From Spirometra erinaceieuropaei (taxonomy: Eukaryota; Platyhelminthes; Cestoda; Diphyllobothriidea; Diphyllobothriidae): 64,000 nt of DNA. The notes under the pieces are model-generated. The model did not search any database. It saw nothing but the letters and a program-made list of their open reading frames with translations, and had not been told where the DNA came from. The stretch spans positions 2,626,095 through 2,690,094 of the forward strand of contig CACRXP010000006.1 of the NCBI GenBank assembly GCA_902702965.1, read 5' to 3'. Below, in pieces: positions 1 to 15,200 of the stretch (position 1 is its first letter; each line of letters opens with the position of its first letter). Made by a program: the position numbers and the translations under genes.

Positions 1-163
1 TTTGAATGAAATATGGCAGTAAGCGGTTTCTGTGAAATTGCAGACCTGTAAGGTATGAATATCAATGCATGCCTCAGATGAGTATGATTGGTTGCTAAAT
101 CAGCTTAAAACTACTGGTTAAATAACTCTATTTACGTAGGAAAGTATGCCTTGTTTTACGAAA

Positions 164-236
164 ATGGAACGCTGCGTGACATTAATCGTGGTGGAGTGTA
201 TCGTTCTTATTTTGAAATTCGGGTTTTGTATTTCGG
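164..236 (+). CDS. Gene A exon 1 (signal peptide)
   Basis: ATG at 164 opens 24 codons with a long hydrophobic run (VTLIVVECIVLILKFGFC), then one base before donor GTATGC, so it ends in phase 1. It is exactly as long as gene B exon 1 (73 bp), but the two sequences differ strongly. Confidence 0.75.
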
Positions 237-3200
237 GTATGCTTAATGTTATAAAAATCTAAACGTGCCTTTGACGTTTAAAACATTGAAATAAGGATAA
301 ACCAGTCTGCTTTACAACTTTCGGACAAGCTTTCATCAAGATAAGAGCTGCACGACTACTATGTAGCTCAGTAATTTCATGGGTTTTTAATTACTGCGCG
401 AAAACAAAAATCGAGTAAAATTACCTTTTTGAAGGCGATCTTCCGCCGGTGTGCCAATATACTCATCCGCACATATCTCAGTACTCAGGACCGCTCAACA
501 TTACCGTGCTTACCCTGAAAGTGCCCACGGTGCGTTTTTCCATTGTAATTTTATTTCTGGAATATCCTTCCTAAATATGAAAACGGCAACGTTCTTTATA
601 TTTTATAAATAGTATGCCAGTAGATAACCTTAAAACTACTTTTCTGCGGAAGACGTCGATTATTTATCCAAACTTACAAAAAACAAAAAGGACTAGACTT
701 GGGTAGTGGCTTAATTAGATATATGTTTAATGGACAGGAACGGTTTCCCCAACTTGATACTTTTACTTACAACTATGAATTTCATTTTTAAACAGAACTT
801 GAGCAGCGTGACATACCCTAAAATATGTATTTCTATAAAATTAAATTAAGTGGACGATGAACTCCGACGTAAAATAAGTAAAGCGAAAACTGCCTAGATA
901 GGTTCAGACAAAAGTCACGCTGTGTCGCAGGGCTATGCTGGTACTAACAAGTAATTTGCAACTAGCAACACCAATGCAAAGGTGAACTACCATTTGCATA
1001 GGTATTTTGGCAGATTTTGAATAATTCATATTGACTAATCTGAGAAGAACTCGGCGCCTCGGTGGGATTCGAATCCACGCAGTAAGGGGAAGGCTTTAGT
1101 ACAGCCAACGTTCTAACCACTTGAGCTACGAGGCCCCGCCGGACGACGCGAGTTTAATCACATTTAGGTCAATTTAACCGTCAAACCTCCTGCAGCTTGT
1201 GAAATCCACTAAATGTGAAACAGTAAGTTGACTGCCCAATCAGGATTTCCCAAGTAATTCACATATAATCCACCAGATGACTACCAGGCTCACGTAATTT
1301 AATAGAAACGCCGAATCGGAAAATATTTTTATCCATCTGACTGTTGCATAAATTACCATGCTAGCATTACGGGTAGAAGCAAGAAGCCCAGACACATTTT
1401 TCTTCTGTTATCTGTCACCGTCTGAAACGGTTCTTATGGTTTTGACTCATCAGTGAACACCTTCCTGTGTCTACTCCAGAAGGTTTACATGGGTGCTTAA
1501 GGCGACATCATTACCCTGTCTGAATGCCCTCCCTTTTCTCCACTCAGCAAGTCGTTTTCGCGCAAATACCTGAGTACTATGTGATTAAAGATGGCGTTTG
1601 TGTTCGTACGGGAACTACAAACGCGTCCTTTCCCTGTCCCTATGAATGCGGTAAGTCATTGTTCAGGTTGTTCATTTCTTGCCCCAGAGTACACTAGACG
1701 CCATCACCTCAACTGCCCGCATTGCCCTTGTACATTCAAATATCGAATAAGCCTGCAGAAAACCGTGCGGTAAATTACCCCAGATATGACCATCATACCC
1801 CTCACGCTCTCCATCAACACATATACCACATACGAACACGTCCAACTTCTCACACTACCGGCGACTCTCACGTAAGTGGGAGGTGTGCTCTTCGACTCCT
1901 TTCTCCATGCGACCCCTCGGTTGCATGCGAAATCTCAGCGTTCAGCCCTCTTGTGTGCGAAAATCCGATGTGTGCGCCCAGGTCGCGTTTGTAGCACGTG
2001 CAGAGGAGCTTCTGCCTGCTTTGTCAAACAGCTCTCCCAATCTCAGATCCAGATTGTTGATCGACCTGGACAGTCGATTGGTGCACGCGATAGGTTAGAC
2101 CGAGCGAGTTCGACTGCCAACAGACGCTTTAAATCAGACCTTGCAGTCGGCCCAGTTGGGTGTTTGTGTTTTTGGAATGTCTGAATGGTGGACTGAGAGC
2201 CAGACTGCAGTGACCCCGCCGTAATGCCACTTTCTTGCACAGGTCAGGTGCGAATTGTTTTGTTCTTGTGTGTATGTGCAATCCTAGTGGGTACGTTTGG
2301 GAGGCGCAGACAGGCTCTCTAGCTCTGTCAGCCACGGTATACACTGCCTCCATCAGACAACTGACCTGTTTGGACAACGGACTGGTGTCCTGGAGTGGAC
2401 AGATAGAATGAGGGCCGACGGTCTGAGAGCAAATTCCTTACTACAAACAATCAGGCGCGCTTGGAGCCATCACGGCGCTCCAAAAGCGGTGGCGTGGAAG
2501 GCTCCTAGACTGGTGCGTAGCACACGGTAAACACTAGGAAACGACAATCGAACTGGCAGCCTGTTACTGCCTCATAAACCTACATTGTTGCTGACCGGTA
2601 CACACAGAGAACGAACAATGAGGAGCGTCGAAGTTCAAACTTTATTTTTCTCTTAACAGGAAGCTCATTATTTGTCACGCATGCTTAAGCTACTGGCGGA
2701 CCCCTGCCAGCACGATATTCAGGCCAGGTCCTGAATGGAGAGATACGTTCTATGCAGGTAGAGAGAGAGAACACTGCTTCATATGCAAACTAAATGTAGA
2801 ATAAATGTAGAATACAGCTGGAGGATTGCAAACGTCCAACGCCACCCGAGCGGGCGTCCTCATGCAACAGAGCCGAACATCAGAGCGCCTTGAGTAAGGG
2901 CATGTCTGGGCCGGCATGGAAGTTGTACGGCTGGTTTGATTAGCTGCATTTGTTTGCTAAGAAGGCTGCCACCAGTGGTTATGAGATACGCAAATTTGCC
3001 AGGCGATATCCGATGGGGCTTACAGTCACATGTCTCCAGGCTTCCTTATGTCGAAATGGATTAATTCGAAGACGATATTTCGCACTGACCTTTAATAGAG
3101 GAAATAAGTAGAATTGCATTACCGACAAAGACAACGGGGACTGGAATGGCCATTTTTGGCTTATTAGCCGTTGTCAGCCAGTCATACTCAGCCCCGAAGT

Positions 3201-6200
3201 TTGGAACAGCCGAGGCTAGAACTCGCGACCTGTTAGTGAGAAGTCCCCGCCTCTAACTACTGGGCCACTAGCCCGTGCAGTGCAGTGAATAGCTATATGC
3301 GCTAAATTATACTGTTCCGCGATATCGACACCGCCCATGCTTGTTGAGCTGGCTATTGGGCTGTCTCTGGGAAATGCAAGCCCATTTCACACCCATCCTT
3401 AGATCTCGGGGTAGGGCGCCGATCCCTGACCTGAATACGCGTCCTAGGCATGAGAGTTTCCACAAACTGAACGTTAGTTTGCGTTGTTGAATAGTGATCT
3501 ACCTCCCTCCTTTGCATCAAAATTCTCATTGCAGAACTGCTTGTAGTATGTATCGTCTTGCCGTATCGCATCAAAGCATTTTCAGACGGATGGGTATTTG
3601 TGAAACGTTGACTGATGTGAATTCGTAAAGCTCTACTTTCTTGTTTATGCAGCTGAGGAATGCCGGGTTCTAAGATCGTTAAAGACCAGGTCGTAACCAC
3701 AAGAAGAAACCATTGGCTGCATATTGATTTTTTGTCGTGCTGGTAGCAAATTAGTGGTCTCTTTGTTGCAAGATAATTTGAGCAAAGTACGAAATGAAGG
3801 AATTGACAAAAGTGAATTTACAGGATTGAAAAGTGTCATTGATGAATTCAGCATTTTAGTCAAGGTATCAAACATGCCCTGCCAGCACAGTTACCTACAG
3901 ATGTCTAATTTTTCATAAATCAGATACCTCAAATTTGTGGTCATAAATAATTCAGATATAAAATGACAGGCTGAGGAAATACCGATTTTTGTAGATGGTT
4001 TACTTTATTAATCAATAATCGACATATTGTACAAAAATCTTATATGGAATTGACGATTAATACTTATAACAGAACAACACTTTTGCTGGCTGCACATGCA
4101 AATACCCGAAATTACGGGAATCAACGTTATATACATAAATTCGAACGACAATTTGCACGTCGGAGGTGTTTACAGAAGGAGAAGAGTATATTCAAAAGAA
4201 AGTGAGTACGTTATTTTGGAAAGTTCCCTGTTTCTGAAATAAGCGTGCCTGGAAATTATGAAAATAATGCGCCATTATTATCCAAGTTGCTGCTTATCGC
4301 ATAACCAAAGTAATCAAATAATTAAACTCATTGTAATGCTTAAGGCATAAGTATTATGTACACTGGTGGCTCCAAAAACGCAAGGTTATTAAAGGGCGCA
4401 AACATGCGTTATGGTAAAAGGTGTGTTAGAATGACAATTATTTTTATATCTTTAGCCTACGTAGTGCTTATTCGTCTGCATATTGTGTCCAAATGCCACA
4501 TAGGAGTGAATATATTCCTACCATTTTTGACTTGATCAGAATTATATTTTGACACTTCAAAGTATAAAACATTTGTTCAATGATCATTGGTTTAAAATAA
4601 TTGACGTACTGTCATTGCATAACCCAATGATGCATATCATTATTTTGGCAGGATATTTTGAACCACAAGATGCTGTTGTTCATTGTTTACGCAGTCAAAT
4701 GACCGAGTTGTTCTGGATATTGACGACACCAGAAGGAGTTAACAAGGTATGCATGTACAAAAATTCTCTTCTAAAACACATGTATAAGACGTTGCTATAA
4801 AGAACCATTTGACTGCTCAATTGCTGCTCAATATATATTTGATTGCGTTTTTTAAAGGTTAGCTGCACAGAAAAGGGAAAATTCTACGAGGAATATGCTC
4901 CTTTAGCATGTAAGCGCTTGAGTTTTGTTGTCGTCTTTGCCTCCTTAAAGCAAGCTTTTTTGCGTTAAATATACTAATCAGTTGGATGAGCCTATTCTGA
5001 GTAAATGGAGATCACTATGGACGCAAAACAAAAACGCATATTTATAAGTTTTAGAAATGGACAAGGTTATTTACTGGCCAGTAAAAAATTCAGTAAATTG
5101 ATTAGATATTAAATTCATTTCGACTAGAAGGGATTACCAAAAATTGGTTGTAATATTTATTATCATCCGGCATAACATCATAATAATCTAGACACGCTAG
5201 AATTTTAGTTTTTAAATGCACTTGTTCTCGGCCGATGCACTGCTACCACTCAGCATAAAATAAACATTTATTTGGCAGGCATATTTTCTACTGACGTTCG
5301 TCGTCCGTATAAATTTAAATATATTTTTGGAAAACATGCACATAAGCATATTTTTGTACTTTTTTGGTAGCAGACCACATTATATTCCAATTCTATTCTA
5401 GATAAAAGCACATATTTCGGTTTTAAAACGGTTTCTATTTATTAGATCTTTAAAGGTCTCTCAATGCCCATTCTATTAGAATCATATCCGTCTACTTTAT
5501 AATGATTTCCATGAAGAGTACCGCGGAGCCCACATCCGTTGTAAAAATTAATGAGCCCAATTTTGTATCCCCGAAATGGCATGGAAAATTTTACGACTGG
5601 TAGAGTGAAACTCCTCACTGAAAATGCAAAGGCAATTCAAGTTTAAAATGTTTTCTAAAAATACAACTCGTCAAGGACAAAATGTGAACAAGGCGTAATT
5701 TGCTACCAAATGAGTATAGGAAAAACATTTGTGTGCATGTTATTCAAGGGTATATTTGCAGTTGTATTGACATCGCAAAGCAGCGGAAAATGTTTGCTAC
5801 ATTAAGTCATTACAGGTCAAGCAGGATGCGTTTAGTTCAGTTCAGTTTATTTGAAGGAAATATAGGTTTTGAACCTTTGAACTCTCTATTTGTTACAAGG
5901 AAGCAAACCGTATCAAAAATTTGAAAATGGAAACATCAAACAGCTACAGAGATTCTTTAGATTGGCAAAGTTTTCAAAACCATACAAAAAAGGAATTGTT
6001 TCAAGAGTCAAACCATTAACGTTACTAAATGTTCTGTTCAATAGTCTGTCCAGGAATAGTTGGTGCTATCTCAGTTTCTAAGGGAGACGAATTAAATGCC
6101 AACACACATTCAGCAGACATGGAATAATAATAAAAAACAAACATAACTGAAAACAGGCAGTAGTATAACAACATTGATAAACCGTTCGAACGAAATGATA

Positions 6201-9200
6201 AACGTCGGTCAGGCGGCATTATGACGTTTGGTGGTACACTGGTCCAACGTGCGCTTTAAAGCCTCGACGTATGTGGACATGACGACATTTGTAGGCAGAG
6301 AATTCCAGGCGTTGGAACGCCAAGTGTGATTAACATTTCCGCGAGACATGTAAACCCTGTCGTCCTAGTTTACAAGTTTGTTCTTCATGGGAATGTAATG
6401 GCCTAATGATGTATTACTGAAAACATATTTATCAAGTGACGCTTCGGAGGACGTCAAATACAGTAGATTTGCTAACTCAAGAATTTTTTTCAACTCAAAA
6501 AGATTGTAGGATTGTAATATTAACTGCAGTGCAGCGTATTAACCAGATACGTCAGTTTCTTCAGGATGCCAGATTTTGAATGAACTTCCTTCCGGCCGTC
6601 TGCAGGAACTACAAAGTGAAAAGTGGATACTTAAGTTGTGTGAATTTTGCTCACGGATTTTCAAAGTCCTCGTAGAAAACATGCACAAGAACATTCATTT
6701 TCTACTCATTTAGTGGAAAAATACGTCTTCTTTAAATTTTATACTTGAAGAAACGATGTACAGTAGGTGGGGTAACTCATGAAATTTGAACAGAAATTTC
6801 GAAATTCGTCTTCACTTGAAGAACATTAATTAAGTAGGGTCAAAAAACTAATCACCATGCAGCGTTATCCCATAATTACACACATATCGCAGGATGCCGG
6901 CTTTCGAAATGACGTATTTCCTGCCGCAGCAACAACTACACTCTTAAAAATCACTTTCCACGTAGCGTGCATTTTCTATTTGTTTTTAATGCCCCTAAAA
7001 ATTAAATTATATTTTATGGAAAACATGCATAAAAATATTAGTTCTCTTGCTCGTTGGGTAGGATATAACCCCTTCTTCCAATTTCATACTCGAAGGAAGG
7101 GTATACTTCAGTTTTGCCATGATTTTAATTGTTGGATTTTCGATACAGTAAAATGGCCGTTCATAAAACGACATGCCTCTGCATTTACCAATGTAGCTGG
7201 TAAAGTTAACTATATAAATCAAATCCACTGCTTGATTTTATAAACACTTATATAGTCTCATCTTAACATTGTAAAGAAATGTATGGTTTTGCGTACTCGG
7301 AAAGTATACGGCTTGTAGTTTCGAAACCCTGAATGCAAGTTTAACATAGGTCGTGTTCAAAATTATGTGGGAATATTAAACATTTTCGCAATTATTATCT
7401 CCTTCCTTTGAGTATAAAATTTCAAAAATAGGTCATTTTCTACCAAATACCTAAAAGACTTAGTATTTTTAGGCATATTTACTGCGGAATATATTTGGAT
7501 TTTTAAGAGCATCGAGAGGCAATGGGAAAAATCCATGCTACTTAAGTAGTCATTTTTATGGGATGTAGCCTTTGTATGCAGCCGCAAAGAAGCCCATTTG
7601 AAGGCCGGCATCTTAAGTTAAATGAAGTATTATAAAAGTATACTGCATAATGACTAATTTTAAAACCCCTCTTAAGTAATCCTCCTGAAACGAAGGGAAT
7701 TTCAGAATTTTGGTTAAAATTCCATGAGTAAGCACACTTTCTGTAAATAGCTCTTTCTTTTCGGATATGCATTTTCGAATCCTGTTTGACATTTCATGGC
7801 ATCGAGTACTGACTGTAACATCTAGAAGCACAATTGAGTAACTTTTGATCATAAGTACGTTATGAGCAGCGGGTCAATTAATTTACACTAGTCCAGTAGG
7901 ACTCACGCTAATACCTCTGAATTCGCACGCCATACAATTTGCCTGCAGGGCAGCCTGTGTATGAAATGTTGTCTAACTAACTTCATTTGAACAGTTTTAG
8001 TACAGGATTTATGATATTTTAAGTACAGGATTTATGATATAGTACAGGATTTATGATAGGGTTTATGATATGATGTTTTATATTATATATTATATATATA
8101 TAATATTTACATTATATATATTTTATCTATATTATATTTCACGATATTTTTCAAGTATTTGGTCAACTATTGCCTAAGCACCATGTAAACACTGTGGTTT
8201 TTGAAAGTTAACTGGAGTTATGAGGGTTTCGCAGGTCATCTTTGGAGTTTAGCCGGCGATCATTCCTGTTGTCTCGTAATACAAAGGCTAATAAATATCT
8301 CATGCATTTGATCACTTGAAGATGAACGTCCGCAAAGAAAAATTAATGCCGATGAATATAAAGGAACTTGCATGGACTGAATGTTATTACCGACAAAGAC
8401 AAGGGAAACTAGTTATAACATCCTGCCTATATCAGGCGCCGCTGTACGGCCGCTAATTTGGCTCGAGAGAGGGAGCCCATAAGTCACAACGGAACAACTG
8501 AGTTCCGTATAAACGATCGACGAGCGCCCCTCTACCATAAAACGTGGACTTAAGGACCAAACTGATAATGCCGATAAACCCTGGGAAAAGTGATCGAAAG
8601 TTGCAATTTTATGTGGTTGTCGTCAGTATTACGCAATAATATAAAGTGGCAGTACTCATCACAGGAAGAATATAAATTTTATTTTCTAAGATTCTTTTGC
8701 CAGTTGATCCTAATTTCGAATTACAACAGTTTCGGAACAAATTCAGTAAAACAGGTCGGTAATATTTTGGTCATTGTGCCGTGATAACTTTGGCCTTTGT
8801 GGCGTCTTAATTAAGTTAAACATACACCTGGAAGTCTGCTTACAGTGATTGCACCCACTCCTGTTCACAACTGTTTGACGTACTTGTTCGTAGTCCGCAG
8901 CACAGATGTTCAATTCGTAAAAGGTTGAAAACAATTGGGCCGCCATACTTGTAAACCAGCGGCACATTTCGCGGATCGTCTTTAGTAATACAAGGATTCG
9001 GCTTTTCGCACTATCTTATGACACAATTGCCACTCCGTTCACAATTCTTATCGAGAAATGAACAAAAGTAATTTCAGACGAGTTAAATGTTTAATTGAAT
9101 GTGTAACGAAACGGCCTATAAAGGTATTAAACTTTTTTAGCATTGCTGAGCTGGTTTGTGCACTTTTAAAAATCCCTCAAACGGTGGTCGTCCCTCACTA

Positions 9201-12200
9201 TTTGCAAAATGGGTAGATATGTACATTGATCCCTGATAACATTAATTTACGCAATCAATGAACTCTAATGTTTATTCCGGGACACCTGTGTTACTAATAG
9301 TTTTATAAGTAACTGCGTTATCACAACGTCTCTTCCAATGCTATGTGTGTTAGGAAAATCACTTAAAAACTGTCTGATTTGATCTTCGGCTCTTATGTGA
9401 TGGTTGCCGCCCTCACCTACGCTGTTCTGCATCCCTAAAATGCTTGCACTACATCCCCAAATTTACTCAACCGTTTTGCTACTAAATACTTTCCAATAAG
9501 GCGTAATCATTCAACAGCTATCGTCTTGCAATACGTTTCCAAAAGAGTCGGCTATTATCTTTTCTGAGCATATTTTTACACATGATTTTTCCTTTAGATA
9601 CGTCGGAAAAGCAAACAGTGAGTATCATAGCTGAATTGACAACGGATATATTTGAGGGATATTCCTGCTGGATCAACGTGAATGATGTGTCTGTGATTGT
9701 GGAGTACTTCGTCTTTTGGTTAGGTACGTTTGCGCCTTAACTACAGCAACGAAGGCGTTAACATTATTAATTGCCTTACAGACAGTGGAAAGTGCAATTT
9801 CACATAATGCTCATATCCCACTTGTATAATGGAACGATACTGGTTTTCATTGCATTTAAGCGGTTCAGTTTCGTGGTCACAGAGCATTTAAGATCAAAAG
9901 GAGAAGAGGCGATCACCGGGAGGGGTTTATTGGAGGTCCGAAGTTTCGAGTAGTTGATCGGCTACCCATCTTCAGAGATTAGAAAGTCCTGCGCACAGCT
10001 CCCCCTAGATGGCGCACCTTGTTCAATGCGTGACCCGCCAAAGCTGCCTGTGTGGCTGCATCCAACCCGCATGTCACCGTGACCTGAATCGCCCCCGTCG
10101 GCCGCCGAGATGACTGACGCCCCCGATTGTCCCACGCCACGACAGCACCCCGTTAAGCAGGTTCCTAAAGTCAGGTAGGGGGAGGGGGAGGCAAATTGTT
10201 GTGGCGGTTGACGGAGCAGTCGGTGGATATCCAGGCTTATTGCATTTGCCGTACTGTTTGATCACCGCCCCGGCCCCCCATCTCAACGGCATCAAAGTTG
10301 AAAATGTGTCCCCTTTGCGCGGCATGGGTTGCTACCTCCGACTTAGGGTACAACCTTCGCACGGCCAACTTATGTTCGTGCATTAGCGTTTTCAGCCGTC
10401 GGCCGATTTCGTCAATAAACTCCTCCCGCTGATTGCTTTACCTTCTTTTGATATGTCAGTCGAGATTCGCATTTTCGCTACTACCGAAGTACTTAATATA
10501 CTATTTATTTAAACCGGAATCTCTATTCTCGACGATGCTTTAATTTACAAACCAGACGCCGCAACATTTGAGAATACCGGCGAGCCGCTGAACCGTATTG
10601 TGGATCCAGAGGTGGACAGCATCAAACTAGACTGGCACTTTGTCACTTCTACACCAGATCAGGTTGAAGTAAGCCGTTTTTCGTTTCGCAGCCGTTCACA
10701 AGCCCTTAATTACCGAGGCATGCTAATAAAATGATTGGCACATCTCGCCCCAATAAAATTATTATCAGCCCAAACAAACTACTGCAAGAGCATAGTAACA
10801 CACACGTGTCTTAGAAACAAAAGCCTGAAGTATCGGCAGATTGCTCCTATTGGAAAGCACTAATGTCCAGCATGAATTTATGCGTCATAGGAAAGATTCT
10901 GATCTGATGAGTTATTATTGAGAATAATGTTTTAGATTAAAATCTTATTTTGCCCTGTTTAATTTCTAAGGAAGTTAATGTGCGAACTTGGAGTAAACTC
11001 TTTGGAACTGACCTTTTCAGTCATGGGCTGAAAGTTGATACAGTTTTCTAATTCTTTACCATAATGGCAACGCAGGTACTAACTGCAATAGACGGACTAA
11101 CTCATGAAAGATCAATCGAAATTCCGAAATGCGTTTCCGTTTCGGAAAGATTAATAAAGTTGGTTTGTAAAACTAACTATCGTACCAAATAGTTCAATAC
11201 TATTTCAATTACCTCAGGATGCCGACTTAACATACTCCTGAAAAAATGACCACTTAATTAGCATGCATGTTTTCATTGACTTTAGATGGCCTTAAAAATT
11301 AAATTTTATTTCGTAAAAATATTCATTCTTTTGCGCATTCAGTAGAAAATCAAGTCTTTCAATTTTAAACTCAAAGGAAGCGTTTATTTTGGTTTTACAA
11401 AACTCACAATTCCCGAATAATTTTGAACCCGACCTGCCGTTACACTTACATTCAGGGTTCACAAACTACACGCCGTATAATTTCCGCGTACGGAAAACAT
11501 ACATTTCTCTACTGTATCAAGAGGAGATTATATGGGGTTCATAAAGTTAAGCAGTGGATTTGAGCCACAGTGGTAACTTTACAAGCCACATTGGTAAATG
11601 CAGATACACGACGTTTTACGAAGTGCCAATTCACGGCATTAAACCATCGCACAATCAGAAATGTTTTTTAAACTGAATTATACCCTTCGTTCGATTATAC
11701 ATTTGAAAGAAGACGTAAGTTTTTACTGAATCAGCAAAAGAATGAACATTTTTATGTAGGTTTTCTATAAAATATAATTAAATTCTTAAGGGCATCGACA
11801 GTCAATGAAAAAATGCTTGCTAATTAAGTAGTCATTTTCTACTTAGAATGATTTTTAAATGTAGCCGGAAAGAAGTTTATTCAAAAGTTGGCATCCTGAG
11901 GTAACTGAATTAGTACAGAATTATGTTGTACGATGATTGGTTTTACAACCCTACCTAATTAATCTTCCCAAAACGGAAACGCCTTTCGGAATTTCTGTTG
12001 CGATTTCATGAGTTAACCCACTTATGGTATCTCCGTCACTTCCTGCGTGTAAGCAGGGGTCCAACGTGTCTACAGACATCATATACAGCACTTAAGTCTG
12101 CTGAACGCCTAGTGATTAAAGGCTCCCGCTTGTTGCCGGAATAAAGACGGCAGTCAGTATCATTTTAAGAAACTCAGGTTTACGACCAATGTAGGTTTAT

Positions 12201-15200
12201 ATCAGATTGCTTATTTATCATCAAAACACTATGCGCTTACCTTTTGGTTGTCGGATTTTACCATATTTTTGCAGGGCTTTGAGTGTCAGAGTCCAAATGG
12301 AATTCACTGTTCTGGCAGTACAATAACAAATGAGTCCGGGAAGTGTGGTGCGTGCTTAGTTTACAGCATACGGTTAATATAACGTCTCCATTGTCATGTG
12401 ACTATACAACAGTAACCTGTAAAACTTTATGCATTTATGTCCTTCTTTAGGCATATTCCTCGATATGCCTGCCCGAAACCCGGGAATTATTATATTTCAG
12501 GGGAAATAAATTGCCGTAGACTGCCATTCTACCCCTACTTTTTTGCATACATTACTGAAAATTTCGCGTTATCTAACCAGTCTTAATACCGTTTCCTAAA
12601 CAAGTCGCCTCCTCTTTATTTAATAGCTATTGAATATGGACGAACTTCGATTCAATATTCAATTGAGCCCCTCTTATCTGGGGGCGAATTCGCAATTTAT
12701 GCCTGTTATATTGGCCATTGGTCACAGCCGCAATCAGTATACAAACTGAGTAAGTTCTTCATCGTTTGTTCAGCTGAGCCGTCTTCTTCCGAAGCATGTT
12801 CACTCCGAGTCGTCGTTAACGAAATATTTCAATACACTTTTTTGCCGAACTGATACACCCACTGGTTGTTTTGGAGAAAAACATACAAATTCAACGTTTA
12901 TGTACCACGGACTTGTAGGTAGATTACAAATTTCGCGCGAAACCACAGTGCGAAAATAGGTTGGGGCTAAAACTATCGTTATTTACAGCATGTGCTTCAA
13001 AACGTTGATAAGCGCGTTTGCTTCCAGAAACACTGCAGCGATATGGCTATTATTTACTGTTCATGCATGGTAGCGCAACACCGTTTAACGACAGTCACCG
13101 GTGTTCGACCATTGCAAGGCAACATTTCAGTAGTTAAACAGCATATCATGGCAGCGTGTGAATGCGCAAGCTGGAAGAGCATAGGTGGCTCAGTTTTATC
13201 AATCCGTCAACCATGTGCGATCGCGTGGACGGCCTCCACTCATCCAAGGCCTCTAATGTGGCCCTAGATGATGGACTCCGACGCGAGAGCTCCCAAAGCA
13301 ACAGTCAAGGTAGTTCGACTTACAGGACTGGCTTTACGGAAGGCCGAAGAAGCGAGTCGTCTCTTCAAGTGAGTATCATGCTTTGAGATCCCTAGCGCAT
13401 GCGTCCCCCTTGGCTGTCTCCACTTGCAGTCATTCACCAAAGCACGCAGTGCCGATTGATCTTGAGCATTTTTCGTGATTGTGCCAATTCGTGGAGGATT
13501 CAGGCAGCGAAGTCGCTGAAAGTATCTAAGCAAATCGCCTGAATAAGTGCTCATGGCGGCGACCACGGAGGAGGATCGCTACAAGGTAAGTTATTTCGAC
13601 TGCAGACTAGATAAAACTTCAGAAAACTCTACGGTAATAATTTTGCCCAAGTTGGAAGGTGGCAGACACGGTCGCTTGACTCAGGCTCCTGTCCTCTCAG
13701 GGACTGATTCAGATAAGAAACAACAGAGTTTCCAAGCGTGATGTTTTGTGTTCGGAGAACGCTGAAGTCTGAAGCCCACGCAGTTGGCGGGATCGGAGTT
13801 CAAATTGATCAGATATGGATGAAATGCGATGATTTATTTTTAATCGGGATTTCAATACAGCATCGCAGATGAATGAGCGAGTGTGAGAAGTAATGTTTTG
13901 TTGATAATAAGCTGAAATACATGATTCGCGATAAAATGATTGTACTGACTAAGCACGTCCTGAGAATATTATTGAAAGCTGAGCTAGAATCTAAACGCTA
14001 TTCTGACCTAGCTAATCGTCCGAACCAAATTGTGCATACAGCTTCTGTGTTTATTTCAAGGGCGCAAGTTGGGAGGACTTGAGCAATAACGTACTTCACC
14101 AGCCTGGTGATGTCTAGTTTGTATTTTACAAGAAGATGCTCGGACAACCATAGGCAATGGTGTAATCGGTCTCATTTATTTTCCCAATCAGTGTCCTACC
14201 TGATGCTAATACGCACGCATGGAGCGTGTATAGAAACGTTACTGTGAATGAAGCTTATCATATTTCCATCGAAATACGATTATCGAAAGACATCTGAAGT
14301 AGTCTTTCAGTTTCTCTGACGTAGTTGCCTTGCCTGCAACTATATCAGATTCGATAAACGCCCCCAGACATTTTTAGGAATGGCAGTGGACCTTGTGGAT
14401 TCACTACCTGTCGCCCAATATGTGCCGCCGGTCTGTGTGCAATTCCAAATCCAAGTGGTGCGAGAAGGCGACTAATGACATCTGAGGCGTCCTTGGCGCA
14501 GATTAGTGCTCACCGGAATTTAGGGTGAGTGCGATGTGGACTCTCGTCTCGTTCTCGTATACACTGTTTGACTAAGTCGTTGGGGTAGCCATTTTGTTCT
14601 TGCGTCGCTCGAGGCTATTTCAATTCAAGAACTCTGTCATGCGGATAAAGCCACTACGTCGGGTAAAGTGGAAGATTGCTCTAGACTCGACTAATCCAAC
14701 AGGCGCCAGAGGTGAGGAAAAATGACGCCAGCCTCCCCCAGTTTCTACTGATTTGATGGGACCCAACCACGTATCAAAACTCGACGAAGCCGGAATTCTC
14801 ACTATAGTTGCTATTCGCACATCAAACAAGGGTGATGAAAATGGGTAGCTTATGTAATCGAATGCCGGCCATAAGGCAACTATAGTGCCAAAGGCAATCG
14901 TCCTCGATAAAGGACAGTGTCGTCAATTTTGATAGCAACCGGTACTGTCTCGGACGTTGGGTTGGGGGATGAATCTGAAACGTCAGGCAAATAAAGTTCT
15001 TGTTCCGGCGATCCTGTTTACAACTTCTTAGCTGTTTCTGAGGATTTACTGGTATTGTCCTGAGTGTTTTTCATTCTGATGCGCATAGCTGCTTTGACAC
15101 ATTTTTTTCTGTTTTAGGCTCCCAATATTACGACGGCCTACCCAATAGTGTCATTGAAATGAAAATTGCCCTGTTGTTAAATGGAAAATCACTATATCTG

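Noticed and set aside
1048..1140. Functional tRNA gene
   Set aside because: Acceptor-stem mismatch, an odd anticodon loop and repeat copies with shared flanks point to a SINE.
1722..2377. Overlapping ORFs on both strands in gene A intron 3
   Set aside because: The duplicated copy in gene B intron 3 does not conserve any of these frames.
6857..7243. 128-aa ORF inside MITE T1
   Set aside because: Not conserved in the other eight copies and without transposase motifs.
7994..8150. CRISPR-like direct repeats
   Set aside because: Only three or four adjacent imperfect units without spacers, in a eukaryotic intron.
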